From the NCBI GenBank assembly GCA_018333395.1, contig JAGXSQ010000064.1, positions 1-50,810 of the forward strand: a stretch of 50,810 nucleotides of DNA, written 5' to 3'. The translations under genes were made by a program, and so were the position numbers. Positions 25,282-33,681 of the stretch are shown piece by piece. Position 1 is the first letter of the stretch; each line of letters opens with the position of its first letter. Source of the DNA: Dethiobacter sp. (lineage in GTDB: Bacteria; Bacillota_D; Dethiobacteria; Dethiobacterales; Dethiobacteraceae). The notes under the pieces were generated by a model. It worked only from the letters and a program-made list of their open reading frames with translations. It was not told the DNA's origin and searched no databases.

Positions 25282-26073
25282 ATGCTGACAGCAATCGTCC
25301 CTGTAAAAAATGAGGAGGAGCGCATCGGCCTGCTATTGCAGCGCTTATTGTCCATGGAGCAGGTCCGACAGATCTTGGTCATTCTTAATGGTTCCAATGA
25401 AGAGACACGTCTGGAGGCTGAAGGCGTCTTTCGCCAGGCAGCGGCTAAAATTAAGCTGATCAGCTTCAAAGAACCGCTGGGAATTGACGTTCCTCGCGCT
25501 ATAGGCGCACACCTAGCCCTGATTGGTGGCCTGCCCTACGCCCTTTTCGTCGACGGCGATTTAGTCGGAGAATTTATAACAGAGCTGCAGGAGTTAATCG
25601 TAAACTCTGTTTCCCGCAAACTTGATCTGGCACTCGTTGATTGCTACCCGTACGGTCAGGCGCTTACCGGACCCCTTTTCTACTTCCGCCGCCTGTTAAA
25701 CGAAGAGTTAGGCTTTTGGCCAAAGCTTGGCATCGCCACCCCTTCCCACGGTCCGCATCTCGTTTCCCGCCGCCTTCTTTCTGCCGTGCCTTGCGAAGAT
25801 TTCGCCGTGCCGCCAACCTTGCTGGTTCACGCACAGCAGCTGGCCCTGCAGGTTGATGTGGCGAAAGCAATCCCTCACCTGCAGCTAGGTTCATCTGTCA
25901 AAAACCACCAGCACAGCAAGCTGATTGTGGACACTATCGCCGGAGACTGCTTAGAAGCGCTTTGCCTGGCGCGCCGCCAGACAAGGCAGCGGGAACATGA
26001 AGGCAGAAAGTATCTCGGCTACCACAGCAAGCGCCGCTTTGATCTACTAAAAGCGTTCCTGGCCGCCAATTAA
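25282..26073 (+). CDS. Family 2-like glycosyltransferase
   Basis: The protein has 263 residues from ATG 25282, with AGGAGGGAGAAC just upstream; codons before this are in frame but lack a ribosome site. The start TAIVPVKNEEERIGLLLQRLL is typical of GT-A nucleotide-sugar transferases, and ALFVDGDLVGEF provides a DxD-like metal site. The C-terminal half (FGTPSHG-like ATPSHGPHLVSRRLL; HLQLGSSVKNHQHSKLIVDTI) is not one I recognise. No membrane segment is seen. It is divergent from yabG, so it could act on spore glycans or glycoproteins, but that is only context. Confidence 0.75.
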   Translation: MLTAIVPVKNEEERIGLLLQRLLSMEQVRQILVILNGSNEETRLEAEGVFRQAAAKIKLISFKEPLGIDVPRAIGAHLALIGGLPYALFVDGDLVGEFITELQELIVNSVSRKLDLALVDCYPYGQALTGPLFYFRRLLNEELGFWPKLGIATPSHGPHLVSRRLLSAVPCEDFAVPPTLLVHAQQLALQVDVAKAIPHLQLGSSVKNHQHSKLIVDTIAGDCLEALCLARRQTRQREHEGRKYLGYHSKRRFDLLKAFLAAN

Positions 26074-26122
26074 TTCGTTCCCCTAACGCGTAAGGAAAGC
26101 CCGCTATAATCCTACGCCATAA

Positions 26123-26144
26123 ATAAAAAAACGCCCGTTGGCGT
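26123..26144. terminator. Terminator between the glycosyltransferase and ykuK-like genes
   Basis: ACGCC CGTT GGCGT forms the hairpin, with seven A on the left side so that the minus-strand transcript ends in T. It lies directly after the minus-strand ykuK-like stop. Confidence 0.65.
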
Positions 26145-26148
26145 AACT

Positions 26149-26625
26149 TTACTTGGTATGTTTATCGGCTACCTTACTGGCTCCGTAAGACTCCGGCTTG
26201 ATGCACGCCTGGAATCCACTGCCTCTAACCATACCGACAACTTCTCGAATCAGCTCTTTGGTATCGCCTTTTTCGCCTACATCCAGGTGAATTTCAATAT
26301 TTAGACACGCATAGCCGTTGACAGCCAGCTTGGCAGTCAGCAGCGTAGCCGCTTCCAGGCTGAGATATGTCTCATAGTGGATGCGTTGACGCAAGCTTTC
26401 CATATAGCGCAGTCTTTGCCGACTGAAAAAATACCTCGCCCCTTTCCCGACCCTGTGGATGATAATGGCGGTCACAAAGCAGACCTCTTGGCGCAGGTGG
26501 GGCTGGGAGTCAGTCCCGATAATCAGCTTGTACTGTTCCTTAGGCTTTTCTGTGATATAGGCCATTAGTTCGGTGAAAACCCCATCCAGGGAAAGCTTGC
26601 CGACCGAAGGACTATGGAAGTCCAT
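26149..26625 (-). CDS. RNase H-like YkuK family protein (DUF458)
   Basis: The protein has 158 residues from ATG 26625. The family pattern is visible: FHSPSVGKLSLDGVFTELMAYI, YKLIIGTDSQPH, FVTAIIIHRVGKGARYFFSR, NIEIHLDVGEKGDTKELIREVVGMV. The fold is predicted to resemble RNase H; no activity has been firmly assigned. Bacillus YkuK belongs to the stress regulon. It stands alone between a terminator and ksgA. Confidence 0.85.
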   Translation of the reverse strand: MDFHSPSVGKLSLDGVFTELMAYITEKPKEQYKLIIGTDSQPHLRQEVCFVTAIIIHRVGKGARYFFSRQRLRYMESLRQRIHYETYLSLEAATLLTAKLAVNGYACLNIEIHLDVGEKGDTKELIREVVGMVRGSGFQACIKPESYGASKVADKHTK

Positions 26626-26737
26626 GTCATCAGGACCTTTCGCAGTTTTTGCCTGCACCCTTAGTGTTGCTCCAATTTAAGTGAGCCAGAGAAAGCATAC
26701 CACAACAAAGAGCAAAATGCAAACACCCCAGCCGGTA

Positions 26738-27625
26738 TCAGCCTTCCCGCCCCGGAGTATTTAGGCCGGCCTCCGCCTGAAAAGCATAAAGCGCCCGTGA
26801 CAACTCTGCCAGCTCCCTCACGCTGAGCGTCTCCCCGCGCCGGTTCATGTCTAGGCCCAGCGCTAGCCCAATCCCAGCAAGCTCTTCTTTGGTAATCGCA
26901 AAGGCACTATGCAGCGTATTAAACAGCGTTTTGCGCCGCTTGGCAAAAACCGTCTCGACCACACGGTAGAAAAAGGGCTCGTTGCCGGTGTCATACGCCG
27001 GTTGCTGGTGCAGCCGCAGGCGGACCACGGCTGAAGACACTTCCGGGCGCGGAAAAAAAACAGTTCCTGGCACTGTAAAAAGAAGCTCCGTCTGCGCGGC
27101 GTACTGCGCTACAACAGAAAGCACCCCGTATTCCTTGCCCCCGGGGCGCGCGCAGAGCCGCTCTGCCACCTCTTTTTGGATCATGCAGACAAAGAGCACA
27201 AAACAGTCCCGGTTAGCCTTCAGCAAGCGATAAAGCAGAGGGGTCGCTACATTATAGGGCAAATTGGCTACCAGCTTGGCCGGGGCCTGCGGCAACACCT
27301 CGGCATAATCGAACTGCAGCGCATCTGCCTGGATAATCTCCACGTTGCCATACCCGGCCAGCGTTTCCTTCAATACCAGCAACAGGCGGCCGTCCACCTC
27401 CAAGGCGATAACTTTGCTGACCTGCCCGGCAAGTTTCTCCGTCAGCACCCCAAGGCCAGGACCCACCTCCAAAACCGTGTCCTCTTTTTCCAGTTCAGCA
27501 GCCAGGACAATTTTTCTCAGAATGTTTTCATCAACTAGAAAGTGCTGACCCCATTTTTTTTTCAGCCGTAGCTGGTGGCGGGCCAGCAACTGACTAACGT
27601 GGCCCGGACTAGTCAGTTTGCTCAT
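26738..27625 (-). CDS. ksgA: 16S rRNA dimethyladenosine transferase KsgA/RsmA
   Basis: The protein has 295 residues. Motifs seen are LKKKWGQHFLVDENILRKIV, the SAM site VLEVGPGLGVLTEKLA and the catalytic NLPY (KLVANLPYNVATPLLYRLL). It dimethylates two adjacent adenines near the 3' end of 16S rRNA in ribosome assembly. In Bacillus the RNase M5 gene (rnmV) lies between yabE and ksgA; it is missing here, and ksgA directly follows the yabE-like gene. Confidence 0.96.
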   Translation of the reverse strand: MSKLTSPGHVSQLLARHQLRLKKKWGQHFLVDENILRKIVLAAELEKEDTVLEVGPGLGVLTEKLAGQVSKVIALEVDGRLLLVLKETLAGYGNVEIIQADALQFDYAEVLPQAPAKLVANLPYNVATPLLYRLLKANRDCFVLFVCMIQKEVAERLCARPGGKEYGVLSVVAQYAAQTELLFTVPGTVFFPRPEVSSAVVRLRLHQQPAYDTGNEPFFYRVVETVFAKRRKTLFNTLHSAFAITKEELAGIGLALGLDMNRRGETLSVRELAELSRALYAFQAEAGLNTPGREG

Positions 27626-27668
27626 TTACTCGCCTCCACAGCAAGGAAACCGGGCGTACGCCGGCCTT

Positions 27669-28751
27669 TTAAGGTAACAGATACGCGCGCAGAGATCTGC
27701 GGCCAAAATTCCTGGCGGCCTCGTGCCGGTCAAACAAAATATCAATCCGGTTGCCAACGATAGCACCGCCGGTATCAACAGCAAGCGCAAACCCCAGACC
27801 TTCTATGTATAGCCTGCTGCCCAGCGGGATTACCCTCGGGTCCACAGCGATCAGACGGGGGTCGTCCTGTAAACCTCTGCCGGCTACAGCAGCTCGTCCA
27901 GTAGATGTGAAGCCATCGTTATAACGGCCGGTACATTGGCTGTGGCCAGCGTCGTTGAGGGGACACCCGCTACCTGGCGTACCGGGACAATAAGCCGTCG
28001 CTACCACCTGTATAACGCGGCTGAAAGGCATCGTCCGGCCTCCGCGGGAAAGGGTGGTATTCTCACCATATTCCACTATCCGATCCCGCTTTGGCCTGAC
28101 CAGCCGGGAGCGGACAAGGCGTACGGCCACCTGCTGCCCATCCTCATGAGTAACTTCCACCGTATCATCCCGCAGGCCTTTGGCACCGGGTTGCAGCACC
28201 CTGCTCACACCCCGGTCGAGCGCGGCGCTGCCGCGTCTGATTTCCCGGTAGGCGATTTTCGTCTGTTGCGTGACGAGTTGGCGTGAAATACGCGTCAGGC
28301 GGATTATATCACCCGGTTGCAGTACCTCTTGCGGTGCGGGCTCCACTCTGTCGAGCTCGCCTAGCTGCAAGCCAGCCCTTTCCAGGACATCAGACACTGT
28401 GGCGGCAGCGGTCCTCACTACCACCTCTTTCCCGTCTGCCACCACAGTCACGGGAAACGACCGTGCGATTTCAATAATCATACCATTTCTGAGGCGCTCT
28501 GTAGGCAAGTAGGACAACTGATCGCCTTCCTCCAGTTCCAGCCCCGCCTCGCCCAGAACCCCGGCTACATTAGCGCTAAGAGTACGCATGGCCAAACGCT
28601 CCCCCTCCACAACAAGGACGACGTCATGCCGAGCCAGGTGCACAGACAGCAAGACAAGCAAGGCAGCGGCTAGCAGGAAAACAACAGCGTCGCTTGTCCC
28701 ATCCATCCTCACTCCGGCTTTGCGGCCAGTGCGCGCGGGATCTAATCCCAT
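27669..28751 (-). CDS. yabE: YabE-like wall protein: DUF348 x2, G5, 3D domain
   Basis: The protein has 360 residues from ATG 28751 (GGAGG seven bases upstream). The N-terminal anchor is at about residues 20-40 (AVVFLLAAALLVLLSVHLA). Two ubiquitin-like DUF348 units follow (VEGERLAMRTLSANVAGVLGEAGL and DGKEVVVRTAAATVSDVLERAGL). A G5 domain comes next and a C-terminal 3D domain has the three-Asp pattern (VVATAYCPG, STGRAAVAGRGL, IAVDPRVIPLGSRLYIEG, AVDTGGAIVGNRIDILF). Related to resuscitation-promoting and MltA-like transglycosylases, it probably cleaves peptidoglycan at the cell surface. Confidence 0.9.
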   Translation of the reverse strand: MGLDPARTGRKAGVRMDGTSDAVVFLLAAALLVLLSVHLARHDVVLVVEGERLAMRTLSANVAGVLGEAGLELEEGDQLSYLPTERLRNGMIIEIARSFPVTVVADGKEVVVRTAAATVSDVLERAGLQLGELDRVEPAPQEVLQPGDIIRLTRISRQLVTQQTKIAYREIRRGSAALDRGVSRVLQPGAKGLRDDTVEVTHEDGQQVAVRLVRSRLVRPKRDRIVEYGENTTLSRGGRTMPFSRVIQVVATAYCPGTPGSGCPLNDAGHSQCTGRYNDGFTSTGRAAVAGRGLQDDPRLIAVDPRVIPLGSRLYIEGLGFALAVDTGGAIVGNRIDILFDRHEAARNFGRRSLRAYLLP

Positions 28752-28874
28752 AACTTTCCTCCTCCATATGACTTCTCTATTGTACCCACAAAGCAGAAGT
28801 CTTGTCAACTATACCCCTCGGCAATGGTCTGCAAAGGATATTTTACCATTTTTTTTCTTTTATTATGCACCCCT

Positions 28875-28900
28875 AAATAAAAGAGACGGCCCCGCCGTCT
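28875..28900 (-). terminator. Terminator of the RlpA-like gene
   Basis: The minus strand has AGACGGC GGG GCCGTCT followed by CTTTTATTT, 17 bp past the stop. Confidence 0.75.
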
Positions 28901-28916
28901 GATAGAGTAGTCGCCT

Positions 28917-29945
28917 TCATCTCAGAACCTCTATCCTTACCATGCCAATCCCCGCCCGGCGCAAGCCGATAGCTTCGGCCGCTGCCAGGGAAAGGTCGAT
29001 AATCCGGCCACCTATATGCGGCCCGTAGTCATTGACGCGTACTTCCACGCTGCGCCCCGTTTTCAGATAGGTGACACGCAATCTCGTATTATGGGGAAAG
29101 GAGCGATGAGCCGCCGTCAGAGCATTTTTGTCAAAAACATCCCCGAAGCTGGTGCGGCGGCCGTGAAACTGCGCCCCGTACCAAGAGGCCAGCCCTTGCA
29201 TCGTCTGCACCACCTGTCCGCCGCGCGCCCCGGCCGTAACAGCAGGAAGTGTTGCTCCCGTGCCGATGGCGACCACACGGTTTAGCGGCTGGCGTAGTGT
29301 CTCCTCTTCTACCAGTTGCCGGCTCTCTTCTCTGCCATTGACATAAGTCACGGCAAAGGTCCTGCCGAGCAACCCCGGTCTGCCCTGCACCAACTCCCGG
29401 CGCTGTCCAAGTGGCAGCTGGGGATCATTTTTCTTTTCCGTAGCAAAAGGAACATCGGCTTTCTCCAGGACAGACGAAGTGCTGACGCGAGTCACGATCA
29501 CTTTGGTGCCGGGTTCGAGCAAATCCTGCAAAGCAGGTTCGACACGGTCGAGCGGCGCAAGCGTCACGCCAAGCGCCGTCAGGAAGTCCGCTGTCTTAGC
29601 CGCAACTGTATAAGCCCGATGCGTCTGCCCATCCACGCTGACAAAAAGCGGGAAAGCGCGGCGCAACTCCACGACCGTCCCGTTATTAAGCCTATCTTGC
29701 GACGAGGGCTGCAGCACGTCCTGGGCGCGGGCATAAAGGCCTCTTTCCTCCAGCAGTTGCCCGACTGTCCTAGCTTTAGTCCTGACATGCTGTGCTTGGC
29801 CATCTATGACCAGAGTAACCTGGCTCACCACAATATTGCGGTAACCCCAGCTAGCAACAACAAAGAGCAAGCCAAGCAGCACCGCTCTACAGGCACAACG
29901 GATAACTCTTTTACGAGTATGCCAGTCGGGAAGAGACACAGGCAC
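28917..29945 (-). CDS. DUF348-G5-RlpA wall protein
   Basis: The protein has 342 residues. The N-terminal anchor (about 20-40) is followed by two DUF348 units (IDGQAQHVRTKARTVGQLLEERGL; VDGQTHRAYTVAAKTADFLTALGV) and a G5-like region. A C-terminal RlpA double-psi barrel carries GLASWYGAQFHGRRTSFGD, LTAAHRSFPHNTRLRVT and VRVNDYGPHIGGRIIDLS. It is a paralogue of the next gene over the first two thirds but has a different catalytic end (RlpA-type lytic transglycosylase or binding fold rather than 3D). Both probably remodel the wall. Confidence 0.87.
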   Translation of the reverse strand: MPVSLPDWHTRKRVIRCACRAVLLGLLFVVASWGYRNIVVSQVTLVIDGQAQHVRTKARTVGQLLEERGLYARAQDVLQPSSQDRLNNGTVVELRRAFPLFVSVDGQTHRAYTVAAKTADFLTALGVTLAPLDRVEPALQDLLEPGTKVIVTRVSTSSVLEKADVPFATEKKNDPQLPLGQRRELVQGRPGLLGRTFAVTYVNGREESRQLVEEETLRQPLNRVVAIGTGATLPAVTAGARGGQVVQTMQGLASWYGAQFHGRRTSFGDVFDKNALTAAHRSFPHNTRLRVTYLKTGRSVEVRVNDYGPHIGGRIIDLSLAAAEAIGLRRAGIGMVRIEVLR

Positions 29946-30009
29946 CCCCCTTTCAGCAGGCCCTTTCCACTATATTGCTTCGTACGGTAAAAATATGCCC
30001 TATTTGAGG

Positions 30010-30783
30010 TCAAACTTTACAGGCAAACAGTTTTTGGGCGTTTTCGCTCGTGGCCCGGGCTACTGTTTCTACCTTTTCCCCGCGTAGCCGGGCCAGCTGT
30101 GCGGCAATATGTGCCACATAGCTGGGCTCGTTCCTCTGGCCCCGGCAGGGCACCGGCGCCAGATAAGGAGAGTCCGTCTCCACCAGCAACCGCTCCAGAG
30201 GCACCCGGCGAGCTACCTCGGCAAGCGCTGACGCCTGCTTAAACGTTACCGGGCCGGCCAGTGAAAGGTAAAGGCCAAGCTCCAGGCAACTTGCTGCAAA
30301 GGCTACGTCTCCGGAAAAACAGTGCATCACGCCTCCGGCGACTGGAAGACCTTCCTCTTTTAAAATAGCAAGCACTTCCTGGTGCGCGTCTCGGTCATGG
30401 ATAATTACCGGCATGTTTAACTCTTTGGCCAAGCGCAGTTGCTCGATAAAAACAGTCCGCTGGACATCGTCAGGGGAATGATGATAATAAAAGTCGAGGC
30501 CTATTTCACCGATGGCTACCACTTTTTCCTTTTTCGCCAGCTGGCTAAGCTGCGTTAGGCTAGCCGGAGTAAAACTTTTGGCATCGTGCGGGTGATAGCC
30601 AACGGCCGCGTAGATCTGCTCATGAAGGCCGGCCAGCCTGACAGCACCGGCTGAAGACGCCAAGTTGAAGCCGACATTGATAATAGCCTTGACGCCGGCC
30701 GCGTCAGCACGCTGCAGCACCTCCGGCAGGTCCTGCCGGAAGCGTCCGTCATGTAAGTGGGCATGAGTGTCAACAAGTTGCAT
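30010..30783 (-). CDS. tatD: TatD-family hydrolase/deoxyribonuclease
   Basis: The protein has 257 residues. The metal-binding N-terminal VDTHAHLHDGRF, GEIGLDFYYHHS, PVIIHDRDAHQE, GGVMHCFSGD and LVETDSPYLAPVPCRGQRNEPSYV are all family motifs. It is a 3'-5' nuclease or related amidohydrolase. It follows metG by 6 bp and is probably cotranscribed, as in Bacillus. Confidence 0.95.
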   Translation of the reverse strand: MQLVDTHAHLHDGRFRQDLPEVLQRADAAGVKAIINVGFNLASSAGAVRLAGLHEQIYAAVGYHPHDAKSFTPASLTQLSQLAKKEKVVAIGEIGLDFYYHHSPDDVQRTVFIEQLRLAKELNMPVIIHDRDAHQEVLAILKEEGLPVAGGVMHCFSGDVAFAASCLELGLYLSLAGPVTFKQASALAEVARRVPLERLLVETDSPYLAPVPCRGQRNEPSYVAHIAAQLARLRGEKVETVARATSENAQKLFACKV

Positions 30784-30789
30784 CCGCCT

Positions 30790-32400
30790 TTACCTCTCCT
30801 CCTGCGCCACTGAGGTAGCCTGCTCTCTCTTGGTTGCCTGGCGCACGGGAGCCTTTCCCTCGCCGACAAGTTCTAGGCGCGGAAAGAGTACCTCCGCCGG
30901 CGCAGTCCGTATTCCACCCGGCAGGCCACCAAATTCCTGAATACTTTGCCATGTCTGCAACGCGGCATAGTCCGCAATACCCAGTTGCTGCCAGATTTTC
31001 TCCGGCGTCCGCGGCATAAACGGCAGAAGCAAGACAGAAACGATGCGGAGGCACTCCAGCAGGTTGTACATCACGGTGGCAAGACGCACCGTTTGACCAT
31101 TCTTAGCCAGTGCCCACGGCGCTGTCTCATCAATATATTTATTGGCGCGGCCAATGAATCTCCACAATTCCGCTAGCGCATTGGAAAACTGCAACTGGTC
31201 CATCAAAGTTGATATCCTAGCCGGCAGTTCCAGCGCCATTTCCCGCAACTCCCGGTCCTGGCCGTCTTCCTCGCCCGGGATAGGAACTTGACCTTGGAAA
31301 TACTTGCCAAGCATGGCCAGCGTCCTGTGCAACAGATTGCCGAGGTCATTGGCCAAATCAAAGTTCAGCCGCTGCAGCAGCGCTTCTTCGCTGAAATTGC
31401 CGTCAGCACCGAAAGGAATTTCCCGCAACAGAAAATAGCGGATGGCATCTGCGCCATACCGCTCCACCAAAACGACCGGATCAATAACATTGCCCTTGGA
31501 TTTGGACATTTTCCCCTCGTCCAGCAATAGCCAACCGTGCCCGAAGACTTGTTTTGGCAGTTCCACACCTAGAGCCATCAGAAAAATCGGCCAGTAGATG
31601 GTATGAAAACGCACAATTTCCTTGCCGATTAACTGGACGTCTGCCGGCCAGAATTGCCGGAAAAGCGTATCCTCGTCGGCAAGGTAGCCAAGTGCTGTAA
31701 TGTAGTTGCTTAGCGCATCCAGCCAGACATAGATCACGTGCTTTTCATCAAAGGACACAGGAATACCCCAGCGGAAGGTAGTGCGGGAAACGCACAAATC
31801 TTCCAGCCCAGGCTTTAAAAAATTGTTGACCATTTCGTTTTTCCGTGAAACGGGCTGGATAAATTCCGGATGCTGCTCAATATGCTTGAGTAGCCGGTCG
31901 GCATACTCGGACATGCGGAAAAAATAGCTTTCCTCAGCGACCAGCTCCACCGGCCGCCCGCAATCAGGACACTTATTTCCGGCCAGTTGCCGCTCGGTCA
32001 GGAACGATTCGCAAGGCGTACAGTACCAGCCCTCATACTTGGCTTTATAAATATCGCCCTGATCGTAAAACTTTTGAAAGATTTTCTGTACCGAGAGTTT
32101 ATGCCTTGGCTCAGTCGTGCGGATAAAATCATCATGAGAGATGTCTAGGAGGTGCCAAAGATCCTTAATCCAGACGACTATTTCATCCACAAATTGCTGC
32201 GGGTCCTTGCCCGCCTCCAGAGCCCGGCGTTCAATTTTCTGTCCGTGTTCATCGGTGCCTGTCAGGAAATGTACTTGGTGCCCCGTCAGTCGCTTGAAGC
32301 GGGCCATGGCGTCCGCCGCCACCGTAGTATAGGAATGACCGATGTGCAGCTTATCGCTGGGATAGTAAATCGGTGTAGTAATGTAAAACATTTTGGTCAT
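30790..32400 (-). CDS. metG: Methionyl-tRNA synthetase (short form)
   Basis: The protein has 536 residues from ATG 32400 (AAAGGAG upstream). Motifs are FYITTPIYYPSDKLHIGHSY (HIGH), a zinc site CTPCESFLTERQLAGNKCPDC, and KMSKSKGNVIDP. After the anticodon-binding helical domain the protein ends in a short charged tail, without the C-terminal Trbp111-like tRNA-binding domain present in the 664-residue Bacillus enzyme. A sigma-A promoter lies upstream, divergent from abrB. Confidence 0.96.
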   Translation of the reverse strand: MTKMFYITTPIYYPSDKLHIGHSYTTVAADAMARFKRLTGHQVHFLTGTDEHGQKIERRALEAGKDPQQFVDEIVVWIKDLWHLLDISHDDFIRTTEPRHKLSVQKIFQKFYDQGDIYKAKYEGWYCTPCESFLTERQLAGNKCPDCGRPVELVAEESYFFRMSEYADRLLKHIEQHPEFIQPVSRKNEMVNNFLKPGLEDLCVSRTTFRWGIPVSFDEKHVIYVWLDALSNYITALGYLADEDTLFRQFWPADVQLIGKEIVRFHTIYWPIFLMALGVELPKQVFGHGWLLLDEGKMSKSKGNVIDPVVLVERYGADAIRYFLLREIPFGADGNFSEEALLQRLNFDLANDLGNLLHRTLAMLGKYFQGQVPIPGEEDGQDRELREMALELPARISTLMDQLQFSNALAELWRFIGRANKYIDETAPWALAKNGQTVRLATVMYNLLECLRIVSVLLLPFMPRTPEKIWQQLGIADYAALQTWQSIQEFGGLPGGIRTAPAEVLFPRLELVGEGKAPVRQATKREQATSVAQEER

Positions 32401-32440
32401 GCGGGAAACTCCTTTATAAAGATAGAATAATGTCACACCC

Positions 32441-32470
32441 ATTATACCAGAACTTATCAGACCGAGACAA
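32441..32470 (-). promoter_or_regulatory. Sigma-A promoter of metG
   Basis: The minus strand has TTGTCT (32465-32470), 18 bases, then TATAAT (32441-32446). Confidence 0.65.
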
Positions 32471-32526
32471 GCGCCCGGATTTACTTGGGCTTGTTCCATC
32501 CCTTGTAAACCTTGCGAAAAATACCC

Positions 32527-32556
32527 TTGCTTTTTTTGTAATCTTTCTGGTATAAT
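32527..32556 (+). promoter_or_regulatory. Sigma-A promoter of abrB
   Basis: TTGCTT (32527-32532), an 18-base spacer and TATAAT (32551-32556). The transcript would begin near 32563, about 30 bases before the start codon. Confidence 0.7.
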
Positions 32557-32594
32557 TAGGTTGTCGAATCTTGTTGAACTGAGGAGGAATTTGG

Positions 32595-32837
32595 TTGAAA
32601 TCGACAGGTATCGTACGCAAAGTAGACGAACTCGGCAGGGTGGTTATTCCTATTGAGCTGCGCAGAACTCTGGGCATTGATGTCAAGGATTCCCTGGAGA
32701 TCTATGTGGACAGCGAAAAGGTCATCCTGAAGAAGTACGAACCTGCCTGCCTTTTTTGCGGTAACGCCGACAACGTGAAGCATCACAAAAATCGGATTAT
32801 CTGTAAAGAATGCATCCAGGACCTAGCCACCGAATAA
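32595..32837 (+). CDS. abrB: AbrB family transition-state regulator
   Basis: The protein has 80 residues. The TTG start at 32595 has GAGGAGGAA upstream. The AbrB DNA-binding domain is residues 1-50 (KSTGIVRKVDELGRVVIPIELRRTLGID). The C-terminal tail has two CxxC pairs (CLFCGNADN and ICKECIQDL), typical of clostridial AbrB and possibly zinc binding. It represses stationary-phase genes in related organisms. Its position between metG and rsmI is conserved. Confidence 0.94.
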   Translation: MKSTGIVRKVDELGRVVIPIELRRTLGIDVKDSLEIYVDSEKVILKKYEPACLFCGNADNVKHHKNRIICKECIQDLATE

Positions 32838-32861
32838 AGGCAAGCACTGCTTGCCTTTATT
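32833..32861. terminator. Bidirectional terminator between abrB and rsmI
   Basis: AATAAAGGCAAGCA and its exact complement face each other across one base, followed by TCTTTTT on the plus strand. The stem contains the stop codons of both convergent genes. Confidence 0.85.
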
Positions 32862-33681
32862 CTTTTTCATGCATAAAGCTGTAGACTTGCCGCTTGGGCA
32901 GGCCAAGGCGCTTTGCCGCTTCACGGATGGCTTCTTTTTTGTTCAGACCGCCACTCAAAAGTTCTTCTACTAGCAGTTCCGGAGAAACATCCGGCCGCGG
33001 CAACGGCTCGCGCGGTGCCAAAAGTACAGTGCACTCTCCCCGTGGCGCCTGAAGGTTAAAATGCTGCGCCAGTTCCTGTAGTGTGCCGCGTATGAATTCC
33101 TCGTGTACTTTGCTCAGTTCGCGGGCGACGACTGCTTTTCTTTGCTCGGAAGCGACAGCCAGCTCCGTCAGCGTCCTAGCCAGACGGTGCGGTGCCTCAT
33201 AGAAGATGGCCGTCCTGTCTGACGCTAAAATAGCGCTGGCCAGCTCCTGCCTTTTTTTGCCGCGAGCCGGCAAAAAACCAAAGAACACAAAAGATGCCGC
33301 TGGTAGTCCGGAAGCTGCCAGAGCCGTGACGGCCGCTACCGGACCAGGCAGAGCCACTACGGAAATCTGGCGGCTGATGGCCTCTCTCACCAACTCCTCA
33401 CCTGGGTCAGCGATGCCTGGCATGCCCGCGTCACTGACAAGTGCCACATCTTGGCCTGCCAGTAGGCACTCCATCAGATAAGGTGTTTTCTTGGCCTTAT
33501 TGTGCTCGTGGTAACTTGTCAGACGCACCTGAAGGCCAAAGTGAGTCAGGAGCTTGCGCGTCACCCGCGTATCTTCTGCCGCCACCAGCGCTGCCTCCCG
33601 CAAAACACGCAGTACGCGCAGGGTGATATCCTCTAGGTTGCCAAGAGGCGTGGGGCAAAGATAAAGTGTGCCTTTGCTCAT
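32857..33681 (-). CDS. rsmI: 16S rRNA C1402 2'-O-methyltransferase RsmI
   Basis: The protein has 274 residues: LYLCPTPLGNLEDITLRVLRVL, AEDTRVTRKLLTHF, LVSDAGMPGIADPGEELV, FFGFLPARGKKRQELA, FYEAPHRLARTL. It is a tetrapyrrole-methylase-fold enzyme that modifies the ribosomal decoding centre. The start overlaps the ricT stop by four bases. Confidence 0.96.
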   Translation of the reverse strand: MSKGTLYLCPTPLGNLEDITLRVLRVLREAALVAAEDTRVTRKLLTHFGLQVRLTSYHEHNKAKKTPYLMECLLAGQDVALVSDAGMPGIADPGEELVREAISRQISVVALPGPVAAVTALAASGLPAASFVFFGFLPARGKKRQELASAILASDRTAIFYEAPHRLARTLTELAVASEQRKAVVARELSKVHEEFIRGTLQELAQHFNLQAPRGECTVLLAPREPLPRPDVSPELLVEELLSGGLNKKEAIREAAKRLGLPKRQVYSFMHEKE

